DNA from: Sanderia malayensis
Taxonomy: Eukaryota > Cnidaria > Scyphozoa > Semaeostomeae > Pelagiidae
Assembly (NCBI GenBank): GCA_013076295.1
Contig: RQOL01000861.1
Location: 4,814,235 to 4,878,234 of the forward strand
Direction: 5' to 3'
Length of the DNA stretch: 64,000 bases
Below are positions 11,965 to 45,745 of this stretch, one piece after another. The position numbers were made by a program, and so were the translations under genes. Position 1 is the first letter of the stretch, and each line of letters begins with the position of its first letter. The notes under the pieces were generated by a model. The model searched no databases, was not told the DNA's origin, and was given only the letters and a program-made list of their open reading frames with translations.

Positions 11965-14423
11965 ATGGCGCTTCATCATGATGATATTCACAAGCGAATT
12001 GGACGGCGTGGAAGACCGCTTTTGTACGGCGACAGCGCAAGGGAAAGTCGACACAAATCATACAGGCGACGAGATGAAACAAAAATTTATTTATCGCGAG
12101 CATTTCTCGACTGGCAGATACAGAAAGCGTGGAGATATGCCAGTGCCCGGAATGGTGATTTCGCCTTACATTTACTCGAAATTCATGCAAAGTTTTGTCG
12201 AGCGTGTCAGTCTGGAACGCCGTGAGTATTGGAAAATAATAATACGTCTTTTCAAATCGATTCAGAGTTTTTCAAGTTAGGCTAGCACCTTTGTTGTTAT
12301 TTTCCCAAATGGCCGTAGCGCAGGCTGCTGTCTGGTGTGAGTTGGGCAATGAAAGTTAAACGGGGGTGGGAGGAGATTTTATCAATTGATTATTGTCTGA
12401 CTTTCTCGAGGCAACTTTAAACTTTTATCATTTCCTCACTTGACAATTTGCTCATGTTGTTTGAGTTTTATTTCATTCTATAATCAGTGTCCTTTCAAGA
12501 TTATAAACGCATTATAATTTCTGCGATACAAAAGACTAGGCCTAGATGATTATTGGCCCTGCTTTACTGATCCCTTTTCGCGGGTGAAATCAAAATTACT
12601 TTTTCAAATATTTTGACCTTTAAAATCCAGTTAAAAGTAGAAAATAAGATAAATTATAATCCAAATCTTAGGAGAACAAAACTAAGCACTTGTGTTTGAA
12701 AATATTATACATTCTTTGAGGTGTTAAAATATCAACTTTGGTGTGAAAATCAAACAGTTCCAAGGTTGTGATCGCTTTATTTTCCCTAGGCCTATTTTGT
12801 TTTTGTTCCCGAAATTTGGAATTTACCAGCATGCGTGTACCGTGTTCATCAACTTGTTTGAGCGAGTTCAAACTTATTTGATCGAGTGTACACAGTTTTG
12901 CTTTACAAATTTGTTTTTCTTTTCTGCTTAGCAAGTGAATGACCAGTAACTTTAAACCTTGCATAATAATAGCTCTGGTTGATTGTCACAAGACAATACA
13001 AGACCACACAGGTGTCGAGTTTGCCACAAAGGAAAGGAACTTGAAGTTTGCCAAACTGGACTTTTAGTTAACGTTTCGAAATGCAATTGACCCCATGAAA
13101 TTCTAGTCAACTATCGTGTAATGAACTTTGAGTTGAGCTAACAAAATCAAAGAATATGTCAAGTGAAGGTTTGCTTCCACAAGACGAGGCTACAACTGGA
13201 GTTCACTGGTACCTGTCGTCGTAAATATTTGACTAAATTCAAATATTTGGGGGCTCTTAGTTTTGTGTCAAAGGTGCACACAATGTGTTACGCCAATGCC
13301 TGTCGTTAAATTCGAGATAAGAAAAGTCCATTATACAGTAGAAACCCGCATATAAGAACATGTAAATTTTCCTTCCAGCCTATTGTTCCAGGACAATAGG
13401 CTATTGTTTTGTCTATTGTTTTGAGCAGCAAAATCACCCTGAAGGTTCTTAATCCATTTGTTCTTATATGCAGGTTTTTACTGTAGTATGTACATTGATG
13501 TAACTGGAGGGGGGTTTGTCACATTGATTTTCGGCTGCACACTGTATATTGTTGTTTCTCTGTTTTGCAGCCCAATCCACTACGAAAAAGACAAAATTCC
13601 GTGCTGTTCAGGTCGCTATGATAAGAGCAGCCAAGAAAGCGGATTGGAGTCGTGTGAATCCGAGCATGAGTCGGACGCCGCTACTGATAGAAGAAGATTA
13701 ATGCATGACATTCTCCCTTCATCAAATTATCCCGCGAGACAAAGTAGTATTGACGCTCGTTCTGCAGACAGTCCCGTCGACGGGCAAGACGAGGAGGATA
13801 CAACTTGGCGAAATGGAGACAGAGTTGGTGCTTCACAAATTCACGTAGATCCTTGTTTCAGTAGGAGGCCACATTATGTGCAGCAGAGGATGATAGACCT
13901 TGATAGGACATCGGTTTCTATAATCCCTCCGTTGATAAGAAAGAAGGATTTTAATAAAATGCGCGAGAATGCGCGAGAAAACACGCTAAATTCAGCCGCG
14001 TCGAGAAGCGATGCGGACCTTTCGGAGAACTCAATAGACTACGCAGAAAGTCCCGCAGAAAGTAACATAAACGCAGAAGATAGTTCCTTTGATCATGTAC
14101 GCAGTGCCGATCAAATTATAATTAAAGTAGACCCTCGAACCCCCTCACCAATTCCGTCTCCTCCCTGTGAAGACAATGAGGATGAAAAGAGATGGACAAA
14201 TGATGAGCCTTTATCACCTAACTCAGTTATAATCAAAGTTGAACCGAGAACACCTTCCCCAATCACAGAGATCACAACGGAAAGCCAATACGACAGCAAA
14301 AACGATAAAAAGGGTAAGTGATTCGTCTTTCACGAGTTTTTTCACCCCCTGTTCATCTATTGATAAACAACTCAGTATTGCATATTTCCAGGAGGCACAG
14401 ATTTTGTGCGTGAGACTCATTAG
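11965..14423 (+). CDS. Unrecognised protein, basic N-terminus and two SUMO-consensus motifs (343 aa)
   Basis: Exons are 11965-12221, 13571-14313 and 14392-14423. The start is ATGGCG at 11965. This frame, not the overlapping one starting at 11978, matches the phase of the next exon. Residues 11-18 contain RIGRRGRP, an AT-hook-like core. Residues about 36-76 form a predicted helical block (RDETKIYL, AFLDWQIQKAW, NGDFALHLLEIH). That block resembles a small helical segment found before zinc fingers in some animal proteins; the resemblance is from memory and unproven. The rest is acidic, Ser-rich and low complexity. IKVDPRTPSPI (Lys 271) and IKVEPRTPSPI (Lys 308) are near-duplicates of a SUMO consensus followed by a proline-directed phosphosite. 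A nuclear regulator is plausible. The 78-nt last intron and short last exon are the weakest part. Confidence 0.55.
13336..13483. mobile_element. MITE family A, copy 2 (148 bp)
   Basis: It begins CAGTAGAAACCCGCATATAA and ends with the inverted TTATATGCAGGTTTTTACTG, with TA on both flanks. The internal CCTATTGTTC...ACAATAGG words match copy 1. It lies in the first intron of the 11965 gene, about 90 nt upstream of the exon at 13571. Confidence 0.85.
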
Positions 14424-16059
14424 TAGGGAGGCTTCTCGCAGGGACTGATACAACATGATACTGATACATGCAGATACAAACATAGGAACTTCAATTCTCC
14501 TAAGCCAAGCCCGTTTGTTTGCGAAGCATATTTTTCATTGACGTCTCGCTTCCCTTTGAGGTGTTTCTGAGATTTTCTTTTCAACAACGAATTTCATAAG
14601 GATTTTGCAAGAAAAGGTCACAACGAAAAAGACTTTAACCCGTGTTGTTTAAAATTCGGAGCTTGATTTGCTCCTCCACAACTACCCCTCTCCAATCGAT
14701 TCAGCCATGCTAAAATATTTGAATACACGCGTTTTGTTACGAGCAACCATTTTATGAGAAACCAAAATGGAGAAGGCCAGCAAATTTAAAGAACTTGTAT
14801 ACCACTAAAGACAAAATTCCCAAGGAACTTTTCAGTTTTAAATACACCCATTTTTTTATAAGAAACTATTTATAAGAAACCATAGGCTCTTACTTTCAAA
14901 ACTTAAGAAACTTTGGTAGGAGATTTTGGAGATTTTGTGACTGAAAAAAAGTTAAGAAACTTTCTATGTTGTTTTAACGAGAAAACATGTTAAAAACAAC
15001 TTGCGCACTTCATTCCCATCCCATAGATTTGTAACAAATCTCAACAATGTTAAGAAACTTGTTAAGAAACGTTTCGTACCATAATTGGGTACGAAACCCT
15101 AAGAAACTAAGAAACCCTAGTACGAAAATTTTGCATAGTTTCTTATAAAAAAATGGGTGTGGTTTTATAACTGCGAACAACAAATATATAAGAAAAAAAT
15201 ACTTGAACACTTGACACGCTGTTTCGTCGGCGCACTTACCCAAAATATACTTTCACACAACTGACTGCTGACTAAAACGTGACATTATAGTTATTGGTCG
15301 ACATTACACTTTTTAAACTTCTTCGGTTTGTTCGGGTTTGTTAAACTTCTTTCTTGCCTTCTTTGTGTTTTTTGTTTTGTGTTCTAGCCACAATTAAAAG
15401 CAAAATGCAAACTTGCGATGATGTTTTTCCTACTTCTGTGCTATTTTCATTGCACTAAATGTACAGTGAAAATTAAGAAACTATTGAGAAATGTTTAGTA
15501 CTGTAAATTGATCAGAAGAGATTCAAAAATAGGAAATTTCAAGAACTAGGCCTTGAGTTCGTTTTCTTATGTAAAAAACGTGTTAACACGGCTGGGCCGA
15601 GCCAGTTGAGTTTCTATATTTTACTCAAAGCTAGCGTTTGTTGTTGCTTGTTTCACCTCAAATAATTAGTAGAACATGTAGCACTGAAATTAGGCTGAAG
15701 CAATTGCGATGCAAAGCCAAAAGCTAACCCGTAATTATATACGCGAATGAGACTTGGCAATATACGACAGGTAGCCATTAGCAATTCGAGCATTATGATT
15801 ACGCCCGAATTGGTTAGAATCGAACAATCGGCGCGGTGTTCATTCTGTACGGTCGCCATTGTGTTTTGTCACATTAGACAATGGGTCGCTCTTGGGAATG
15901 CAAATTTCTATAAGTTTGGTGCGTAGATAAAGAATCTCGACACTTCTTTGGCAGTTCAGTTTTGGCCTTCGCCAAACAATCTGTGAAAAATTGTGAGAAA
16001 GATCGCCTCGCTTTGCTAACTAGATCCTAACGTGTCGAAGATATTCAAGTTTGTAATCG
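14424..16059. other. Intergenic region upstream of the T-box gene
   Basis: It contains one inverted-repeat element (14844-15160). The remainder to 16059 shows no coding signal and presumably holds the T-box promoter and 5' UTR. No TATA box or other motif stands out enough to call. Confidence 0.5.
14844..15160. mobile_element. MITE with ACACCCATTTTTTTATAAGA ends
   Basis: The left end ACACCCATTTTTTTATAAGA is inverted at the right as TCTTATAAAAAAATGGGTGT. The interior repeats AAGAAACT/AGTTTCTT words. About 317 bp, with no ORF. It is structurally related to the element at 18634-19048, which uses AAGGAACC in place of AAGAAACT. Confidence 0.75.
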
Positions 16060-19000
16060 ATGGAGAATAATTGGAATCCCCTATCGACGAGTAGATATAC
16101 ACTGCCATCCTACCCGTCGCTAACTGGCTTCTACGAGAGTGAAGACTTCTTTTCATCACGAGCCAGAGCCTTCTCAATCAATTCGATCGTCTCGCAACGT
16201 TTTCCAGGCCAACATTCGATCTTTCCTGCCAACCAATTCGCCACCAATCATGCCGACCAATTGCTTGGCAATGGTAAGACACTGGGCTATAGCAATCGTA
16301 CTTGTTTAATTTTACGCGTTCTAGCAAGGCTTGCTGTAATGTTTCTCGCGCTGTGTATGTAAGCGGGGAGTGAACGTATGAAATCGATGTGATGGTGATT
16401 ATTTCTAGTAATACATCCACACGTGCTGTAACAACCGTTGTAATCTAGACTCCATGTTTAATATCATTGCACCATAACCCAGTAGGGTCCTGTTCCACTA
16501 TTCAGCGTGTCTCTTATGCTCCGTTTTGTTTATTTTCAGTTGACTATGCGGACGCTATCCAAGGAAAGTCGCTGGACTTCTATTCGAAGCCAGATGAACA
16601 GCTTTCGCAACCATTAGGCTTTTCAACTTGTCCAACACAACGTTTACCTCCCCCTCCCTTGTCCTCTGATAACAGAGACAGTGATGTTCGTATTGTGCTG
16701 GAGAATAGAGATCTTTGGAACCAGTTCGATTCGCTCGGCACGGAGATGATCATCACCAAAACTGGAAGGTATGCTGCTATTGAAAATTTCCCATATTCAT
16801 TCCTTATATTATCTATCATATAGCTAACTTGTATTTACAATACTTTTTGGATTCATGCCCGTTTCACATGAAGGGATTTTCCAGAAAGCATGGCTTGTGA
16901 GTGGGTTGTTTAAGCAAATGAGAAATTACAATAACAAACCCATAGAGCGTTTTAGTTCGTACAAATTCACATTAGATGTTGTGTTTAAGATCAATCCCGG
17001 ACCATTCTTGTTGCAATGAAACACAAGGCAAATCTGACGCATCTAGTTTACTTTAATTGTACTGTTAGTTTGATCTCAGAACCGAGATCCTGATACTTTG
17101 ACATTTGGACGATATTGTTGTTTTGGAAACAATGAAAGCCTCAAGTGAGGCAGAAGGCCAAAGGTTATAGAATAAGGTGAATCTATAAGGAGTATGAAAG
17201 CTAAAGGTGAAGATGCGCGTGTTCGCAAAAGAGTGAAGGTCATTTTACAGCTTTATGTAACAAAAGTCATGTCTCATTTCATCCAAAGAAAATAACAATA
17301 TACGCACCACACGGCGCTTGTTTTTATTGGTTATATGAATAATTTCCTTTCTCTGGTGTCGAAATTGTGATGTGAAAGCAATCAAGTTCTGTTGTAGACA
17401 GCTGTGAAATCATATCTGCATAAGAATAGGTCGAGGTGACAAAACATGCTGTATTCTCATACATTTACGGTAGGAGCCTCCTGTTCTATTCAGTAACTGT
17501 TTCCACCAGGGACTACTAAGCAAAGCCGATTGTGAATCATTATAGATTTCTAAGACCGGGTGTAACTGCACACACTGTCGCGTCTCTTCAACCGTCAGCT
17601 GCTATTGTCGGCTTGAATTGCTTTTTTTCTCTTCGCCTGGCCTCCTTTCCATTCTAGTATTCATTCATCACGTCCTCTCTTCTTTTGTCGTGGGCGCGAC
17701 CAACATCTTAGATTTCTACGTTGGTCGCGCACACAATTAGAGTTTCTCATTTCGAAAGTGTAGTTTGTTACGTTCACTGAACAATTTACCTCCCTGACTT
17801 TATTTGAAAGTAGAATTATAACTCTTGTTGAGCTTGGTATAAGCTCAGTGTGGCAATAATGCTAAAATGATAATAATTATAAAACACAAAGAACTCTACA
17901 TTGGTTGTTACTCAGAGTTTCACTGTATTGCGACCATCACAATATATAGTTTTCTGATGGCCGAATCTTGTTCTATTTTCTGTGTTTAGTTTTCTGATGG
18001 CCGTTCTATTTTCCATTTTATAGAACACTATCTTTGTCGATGAAAACGTTTCCCTACATTCTCATAGCAACAATGCTAAAATATAAAATTAAAGATTAAT
18101 AATTTCAAGTGCGAATGGTTAATTAGAGTTTCGCATTGTGATCCCCCGTGTCAGAGGCCTGAGTAGATATTATCCATGAATACATTAACACCTTTGGCCC
18201 AATGTCCCGATCAATCGTTGAATAGCATGATTCATGGAACATGTGATCAGTCGTAGAAGGAACGCATTTTGTTTGTCACGTCGCAAGAACGCTTTTATCG
18301 AAAACAACAACAAAAATATCTCATAGAAAACCATTACTGAAAAATCTTATTCAACTGATAGAAAAGGTGGGTGTGTTGTCGCCTCGTTTTCACCTTTCAA
18401 CGATATTTCTATTTATTCAATTATTGCGCGTGCAGATTATTTTTTCTAGAGAACATTGCTTGGGCAACGACGGATATGTTTTTCTCCTACAACTCATTCA
18501 TTTCGGTTTTCGAGTTTCTCCATACAATCGAATCAGTTGTTTGAGAAGCAGTCCTTCTTTTGGCTTCCCGTTTTAGCACCAATCCTTCTATAGGCTCCCC
18601 CACACCAGATTTCTCTTGAAGGATAGCGACAGTACACGCTTTTTTTTTATAAGGAACCTAGCTCGGGCCTAGTTCTTTAAGTTCCTTATTTTGAGACCTC
18701 TTTTGACCACTTTGTAGTTCTAAAAGTTCCTTAATAGTTCCTTAATTTTAAGTTCCCATTTAGTGGACATAATTAGTACAGACGCAAGAAAAGCATTTAA
18801 ATTCAACGTTTTGCTATAAACTTGTGAAAAGATAACAGGTAAAAACACGAAGAAGCTTCATATAATGTAAAAGTATTGAAAATCAACGGAACCGGCTTCC
18901 TAATTGTAAATTGTGCGGAAATATAAATATATTTAAAGTTAAAAAGTTCCTTAGTGATTTGGCCTTTAGTAGCAAAATTTCCTTAAGTTTTTTGACCTTC

Positions 19001-21783
19001 TACATGTAGGTTCCTTATAAACGGTTCCTTATAAAAAAAAATGCGTGTAGCAATGCGACATCACGTCGCATCAGAACTTTGTCACTTTCCAGCCACAGTG
19101 ACATGGCTACACTTATGGACTGAGGTACCGTGTTTCCTCTAATAAGCGCCCGGGCGGTTATTAAATATTTTGCACAATTAAAAAATATTTGGCAAAATCA
19201 TTTGAGCCAAACAGTGAAAATTTAAGAATTAATTTAAGACTTTTTTATTTTAGGGTGGGGGCTTATTGGAGGGGGGCGTTAAAAGAGGGTGGGCGCTAAT
19301 TAGAGCAAATATGTATACATTATATGTCAATAAATTCAGGAAAGTGCATAAACCAGATCAGTATGAAAACCCCATGTTTTTATTTTCAGGCGAATGTTTC
19401 CACCAATGCGCATTTGCGTACAAGGTTTGGAGCCACAGACAAAGTATTTCATACTGTTTGATGTCATACCATTGGATGATAACAGATACAAGTATCATAA
19501 CAACGAATGGGTTGTAGCTGGCAAAGCTGAACCGGGCATGCCCAGTCGATTGTATATACACCCCGATTCACCGAGCACAGGGGCACAATGGATGAAACAG
19601 ATCATTGCATTTCACAAAGTCAAACTCACTAACAGCAGTATGGATAGTCAAGGACACGTAAGTTGTTTGTTATCTTGATTACGAGGCTATGTCATCACAG
19701 AATCGTTAATTCAGTACACAGTGCTAATCCAAAAGACATCAAGAGGCTATATCGTATATCTTCAACAACACATGGCGTTGTGAGTTGGTGATCGCTTTGC
19801 GATATTGTCATAGTAACACGGACATTTGTTGAAAAAGAAACGTTGTAAATTATTTTGTAAAATATGCCAGTAACTATGCAGTATGTAATTTGTATAGCGT
19901 GCATAATTTGAGATATATGTGTCTGTTTCCAAGGACATTGATAGTCGGCAATAAGGATGCGCGCCCTGGTTTTACAGAATAAAATGCACACGCCCCCTTT
20001 CTCGTTTATGAAAAACTCTCGCATTTGATTTGACTGGATTTTTGTTTGTTTCAGATTATTTTGAATTCGATGCACAGATATCAACCGAGGATACATCTTG
20101 TCAAAGCAAATGATGTTTACAGTTTACGCTATCAGCCATTTCACACATACAGTTTCAATGAAACGAAGTTTATTGCAGTCACTGCCTATCAGAACGAGAA
20201 AGTAAGTTGAATAATGCTTTACAAAGGGCATTACATGCGACAGGGTGAATAGTATCTGGAATGTTTTGGTCGAATTTCACAAAGTTTTATTTCATGCAAA
20301 GAATCTTTTCAAAATTTCGTGCTCGCTTGGCGTTTTGATAAACCCAGGGGAATTCAACCTTGCCCGAATGTCATTCAAAAGTCAGTGTAGTTTACTCGCA
20401 AATAAGTTTTTGACCCTTTCGACCTGGTCTTCGACAAAAATAACGAGTCTTACTGAAACCATAACTTTTACCATGAGTGATGTTGCTATAAATAGTTATT
20501 GCTGAACTTGAAAACATTACTTCAATAAACATAATATCAAAAATAGTGAACTCACCATGATTTTACCGAATAAGTATTCGGCACATGAGCTGCATCCATG
20601 CTCACACACGAGGGGAGTAAACCAGGCCAGAAGCATAATCATTTTACTTTGCCCCCAAAAATGTGCCAGCTAGTAAGAGCGAGGCTGGTTAATAATGGCG
20701 CGCTAGCTTCTTAAATGGGATTTAATACTCAACAGTGAAGTCTTGTATTTTATATCCAGAGATCTTTAAATTTTCAGGTAACGCAATTGAAAATTGATAA
20801 CAATCCGTTTGCAAAAGGTTTCAGAGAGAATGGCGCTGGAAGAAGGTAAGAATGAACGATGTTTACAAAAACATTTTTAATTCGATCACCTTTTAATTTT
20901 TACTTCAACTCGGGGAAAAATCTATTAATCTGGTCGCATTTGCTGATGATTGTCATTAATTAATTGCAGAGATAACCAAAGAAAACGAGCGAGTTTATCC
21001 CATGATGATGATGAAAACTATGAGAATGGAACTCTGGATTTACCAATGCAAAACACAGGTGCCGGGTCTCCTATTGAAACAGAGACCCAGCAGAGAAATC
21101 CAAAAGGTAATCATATGCAGTACTTCATCAAACCCTAATCATATTACTGTTATGCTGTGTGATTAAGAGGCAAACCCATGTTGTTGTTGATGAGAAGATA
21201 TTATGTGGTCAGCAGTGTTGGATATTTTCAGTCTAGCACATAGCACATCATTCATATTCTATTCATTTGTCTAGCTTTGAAAACCGAGCCGCTGGACAAT
21301 GGAAGCAGTGACGTAGATCCTTCGCAGAGGACGAGCTCCTCAGAGGTCTACTCTCCCAAAGAAAGCTCCTCCGCAATGGTCGGATCGGCTGCGAGTTCCT
21401 ACACGGAACGATCCAATTCTCCGTCATCGTCAAGCCGTTGCTCCCCTCCAAAGGCAAGCAGTAGCTACCAAGCCGCACTGCATAGCATGTCTAGAGGCAA
21501 TGACGATGACATGACAGCAGCGAATGCCTATCGCATCGATTCATCAAGCAGCCAGCAACCGCAACGATCTTTCAGCCAATTCGATGCTGCGCAAGCTTCA
21601 ATGCCATACTCGAGCAGCAGTAGTCATTTCGCCTCTAACACACGAGAAATGTATGAAGACGGCCAGTCATCTGCCAGCCCTTTCGGCCTATCTCAGCGAC
21701 CACAGCAACACGCCCTGGCAACTGTCGATAGCTACCCCCAAAGTTTACACTGGTATCACTCTGGCCCTCCTACTTTCATGTGA
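16060..21783 (+). CDS. T-box transcription factor, Tbx2/3/4/5-like (523 aa)
   Basis: The exons are 16060-16273, 16540-16768, 19390-19657, 20055-20201, 20778-20845, 20970-21106 and 21275-21783; together they give 1572 nt in frame. The T-box DNA-binding domain spans about residues 122-303. It shows [75 protein letters not shown] and [10 protein letters not shown]. The GKAEPxMPxRLYxHPDSP block is most like Tbx4/5. The [12 protein letters not shown] block followed by a GRR-x-x-QRKR-like tail is most like Tbx2/3, so I leave the subclass open. The C-terminus is a Ser-rich tail, with LKTEP (Lys 357) as a possible SUMO site. It is expected to act as a nuclear, sequence-specific developmental regulator. 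Intron 2 is 2.6 kb and may hold regulatory DNA. Confidence 0.93.
18634..19048. mobile_element. MITE with ACACGC ends and AAGGAACC repeats (415 bp)
   Basis: The left end ACACGCTTTTTTTTTATAAG is inverted at the right as TTATAAAAAAAAATGCGTGT. The interior carries many AGTTCCTTA/TAAGGAACC words. It lies in T-box intron 2, upstream of the exon that starts the core DNA-binding fold. Confidence 0.75.
19130..19310. repeat. Degenerate TAATAAGCGCCC element fragment
   Basis: CTCTAATAAGCGCCCGGGCG at the left and GGGCGCTAATTAGAG at the right are inverted, with GGGGGCTTATTGG between. It resembles the AAGCCCCC family at 198-303 and 49428-49671. It ends about 80 nt before the T-box exon at 19390. Confidence 0.5.
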
Positions 21784-21844
21784 GAGAGTAATACCCAACG
21801 AGAACTTAGTGTTTCTTCTAATATAAAGCTCAAATTTTTCCAAG

Positions 21845-21850
21845 AATAAA
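21845..21850 (+). terminator. Polyadenylation signal of the T-box gene
   Basis: AATAAA occurs 62 nt after the T-box stop codon, the usual distance range for a short 3' UTR. The rest of 21784-22826 is AT-rich with no ORF and separates the convergent T-box and EPRS genes. Confidence 0.55.
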
Positions 21851-22826
21851 CGCTGGTGAACGAGTTCATCTTTTAACACGAAACATTCAACATCCTCATC
21901 TGTGGTTTTATTTCATAATAATAGATAGTATATGATGGTTGTGCTGTTTCACAAGCATGGGTACAATATTGTTCACCTTGACAATCCTCGACTTTCGATA
22001 AAGAAAGTATTTTAAAACAGCGCAACTTGTGACAATTGTGTTCAGTTGTATTTTCATTTTAAAGAGTAATTGATTTTATTGAGGATACTATAAACGTATT
22101 CATTCGACTCTCAAGAGCCTAAATTTCAGAACTCAAAGCTCTTAAAGCATTCTTCATATCATTTCTTATAATTTTTATGTAAAAGAATTTCGTCCTCAGA
22201 GTCGAAGAAACACTTCATCAATCTCCTATATCAAAACGTATACCATGTGCACCCGAGACTTTGTTCGTGTTTTCTTTCGCATTATGAAGATTTAAATTCG
22301 CATTGAAAATTGTACATATCATTAAGATTATTAATGTTCAGTTATTATTTCTTGAAGTTGACAATATAAGAATGCACATTTTTGTAATATCTTGATGTTA
22401 TACACGATGTTATGACAAATTGATGCAAGTTCGTTTCTCCTTAGTTCCTTTGATGTAATTATCTTCCAGTAAATTCTTCGCAACGTTGCTATTTCAAGAC
22501 ATGAAAATGTCTCATATTTTTGCCGCAAAACTCCCTGGGGAAATATATTTTACGCAACAGCCTCTTGCTACTCTTGGTACCAAATGATAAAAGTGCTAAT
22601 GTGCACATATCAAAGAGACAAAGTCATATGGGCCAAGGAAATGGAGCCGAATTTCCGGTTGGAGCACGGGGACATTTCTCATTCAAATTTCAGTAATTTT
22701 AAGCTTCACAAAAAATAATCTCGATAATACCTTAAATAGGAAATTGTTGATACAAAATCGGCTAGCTCACCAATTCAGTGGTGCTTCGATTTCAATCTCT
22801 ACTTGTATAATCTACCAGTGTTGTGT

Positions 22827-43460
<20,634 letters not shown>

Positions 43461-43938
43461 TGTACCAAATGACTTAAATTGAGATATTCTCGACAACTGA
43501 TAAGCCTTTCCAGAAGATCTAATGGGCTCAAACACCTTCAACGTAGAAGAAAAAAACCAAATTCTCGCTGACAAAACTGCCTTAAACATTAACGATCGAT
43601 GGTGAAATTGCTTATCGCAAGAAGAGAAAGTCAACGTGATCAGCGTGGCTGTTTATGCGCATGCCCGTGAATTGTTTTGTCTCCTACCTTTTTGTAAAGG
43701 GATGGGTCAAAACTGTCGTGCGGGCTAGGGCAAGGGCCATAAAAGTATGTTTTGCAGTTGTGGAGGATTTCTGAAATTTTTATAATAGATATTTAATTTT
43801 GTAGTCCATTATTACTGGTATTTTCACCTTGCCAAGAATTTGAGCAATATTTGATGTCTCGCCAATTTTTAATTGATGCCGATTCCGTTCCGTTACTTGG
43901 AAAAATAAAAAGAAGAGATATGAAAGCATCTTGCCACC

Positions 43939-44482
43939 ATGGCCGCATTTACCCATGGGCCCACTGGGCCCGCAAGGCCCCCCTAAGATTCTTAGTTTTA
44001 AAGCTGGTTTGGTTTCTTATATAACGTATTTCGACGTATTTCATCGCAATTCAAAGTCTACGATCAATTAAGATTATTTCCGCTATATGAAAATCGACCA
44101 AATTATATGAAAACCACCTATCGTAAATAATTCTAACAAAACGTAATCCAACGTAATTCGTCGGAGGAAATCAAAAATTTTTGTTTCTCCCGACAAAATA
44201 CAGTGGAATCCCGCTATAACGAACTCTGTAGGGACCGAGAAAGTAGTTCGCAATAGCGGGAGTTCGTTATACAGAAGTGACATTTTTTATGAAGAACCAC
44301 TTCCCAGAATCAAAGGGACCGGAGTTTTAGTTCGTAATAGCGGGAAGTTCGTTATAAACGGGGTTCGTTATAGCGGGATTCCACTGTACGATGAATGCGA
44401 TTCAAGACTATCCAAGTATTTATGTCCAACCAAATCAATTTTGGGCCCAGAGCCCCAACCCACTTGAATGCGGCCCTGCTTG
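43939..44482. mobile_element. CAGGGCC-type inverted-repeat element, interrupted
   Basis: One end reads GCCGCATTTACCCATGGGCC with CCCCCCTAAGATTCTTAG inside it. The other reads AATTTTGGGCCCAGAGCCCC then CACTTGAATGCGGCCCTG. The same two ends appear in opposite orientation at 46734-46984. This copy is about 185 bp longer because the MITE at 44201-44385 lies inside it. Superfamily unassigned; hAT-like is a guess. Confidence 0.65.
44201..44385. mobile_element. Pogo/Tigger-like MITE, 185 bp, TA duplication
   Basis: CAGTGGAATCCCGCTATAAC at the left is inverted as GTTATAGCGGGATTCCACTG at the right, with TA on both sides. Subterminal AGTTCGTTAT/ATAACGAAC words repeat. The termini resemble CAGTGGAACC-type ends common to pogo-like elements of invertebrates. 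Confidence 0.87.
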
Positions 44483-45745
44483 CCACTGTTCAGAAAGAAA
44501 ATGCAAGGAAAAAAAATTGAAAAGTAAGTACCCTGCCCTTTGGATGAAGTCGCTTTGGGTTTATCGCACCCCACTCTCACTGGTTGCCTTGCCTAACATC
44601 TGTCTCTTTTCATCTCCAATCGTTGCTCCATGCCCTCTTCTCTTTTTCTCCCTCTTTTTGCAGCTTCATCCAATTTTCTTGCAAAGCGGTAACATACTTA
44701 AACTCAAGTCCTTTGTTTTTGGCTTGTCAGGGGGACGGGCATTAGAGAATAGCATTTATTCAAGTGTGAGTATTGAAATGAATAAAAAGCTAAAAAATAT
44801 TTGAACTGCAAATAGTATTTAAGCTTGCCTAACTGTTATTTTTAGATTTCAGATTTAATATGATTTAAAATTTGAATCAATAGTTCTGTTTTGAAGCCTT
44901 GTTATTTACTTTCGTCTATGCAAATCACGTTAAACGCTAGATTTAACTTATGAATTAAAGAAAAATATTTTTTAAACCCTCCTTAATCTGGAGAGAATGG
45001 ATAGATTGGATTCTTACTGGAACACAGAGGCGTCGGAGAGCACTAAAAAGTAGGGGGGAGTGGGGGCACACACAATGCACAACACACCTTTAATTTTAAG
45101 GGACAACTTTTTCAATAATTGGGGAAAATTTTTATCAATAGCAGGGGCATGCTTCATGTTTTGTAAAAAGTTATGGTATCAGGGACACGCGTAATTTTTT
45201 AATTTTTGTGATCCATAATTAGGCACGTGAAAGATGCCAAAGCAATTAGCAAGTGCAACATTTGCACTGCCAATACGGCCGTAAAGAATGACATGATGCC
45301 GTTTCCATGTTTACTAATTAATTATGAATGATGGTATTTGAATTAAAATAATAGCGTATTCTGAAAGACGTAAATTGTTTATAGTGAGTCAAGTGAGAAT
45401 TCAATTTTGATTGGTTGCGGAGGTGGTCCTCCTTTTGAAGTTCAAAGCTTTTTGCATTCATCCATATCGCCAAGCCTCGCTTCCCGCTTCCGTACGTGAA
45501 AGTTCCCAGCAACGAGAACGACAACGATGAAATTGAATGAGGATAAATTATAAATTCTATGACTACCAACGACTTTAAACAAAGAATTAAGACAATCAGT
45601 ATTTCTCTTTTCACAGCGCAATCATTTGAATTGAACAAACGTCTTCGCGAAAAGTGTATTGCAGTTGCGAATCCCAAGAAATATGAGCCAAGACGGATTC
45701 CTAGTTTGAAGAGTGCTGTAAACAGACTCCAAGAAAGCTACGACA

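Larger units (their letters stand above)
43461..45745. other. Intergenic region between EPRS and MGAT4 (head to head)
   Basis: The two genes start 2.3 kb apart on opposite strands. The gap holds a CAGGGCC-type element (43939-44482) with a pogo-like MITE inside. TTGATTGGTTGCGG near 45410 contains a CCAAT-box core upstream of MGAT4. TTTTCACAG at 45609-45617 could be the acceptor of a 5' UTR intron. No other coding sequence is supported. Confidence 0.5.

Noticed and set aside
11978..12280. Alternative-frame ORF of 100 aa overlapping the first exon of the 11965 gene
   Set aside because: Its phase at the 12221 donor does not match the exon at 13571, while the 11965 frame does and has the better start context.
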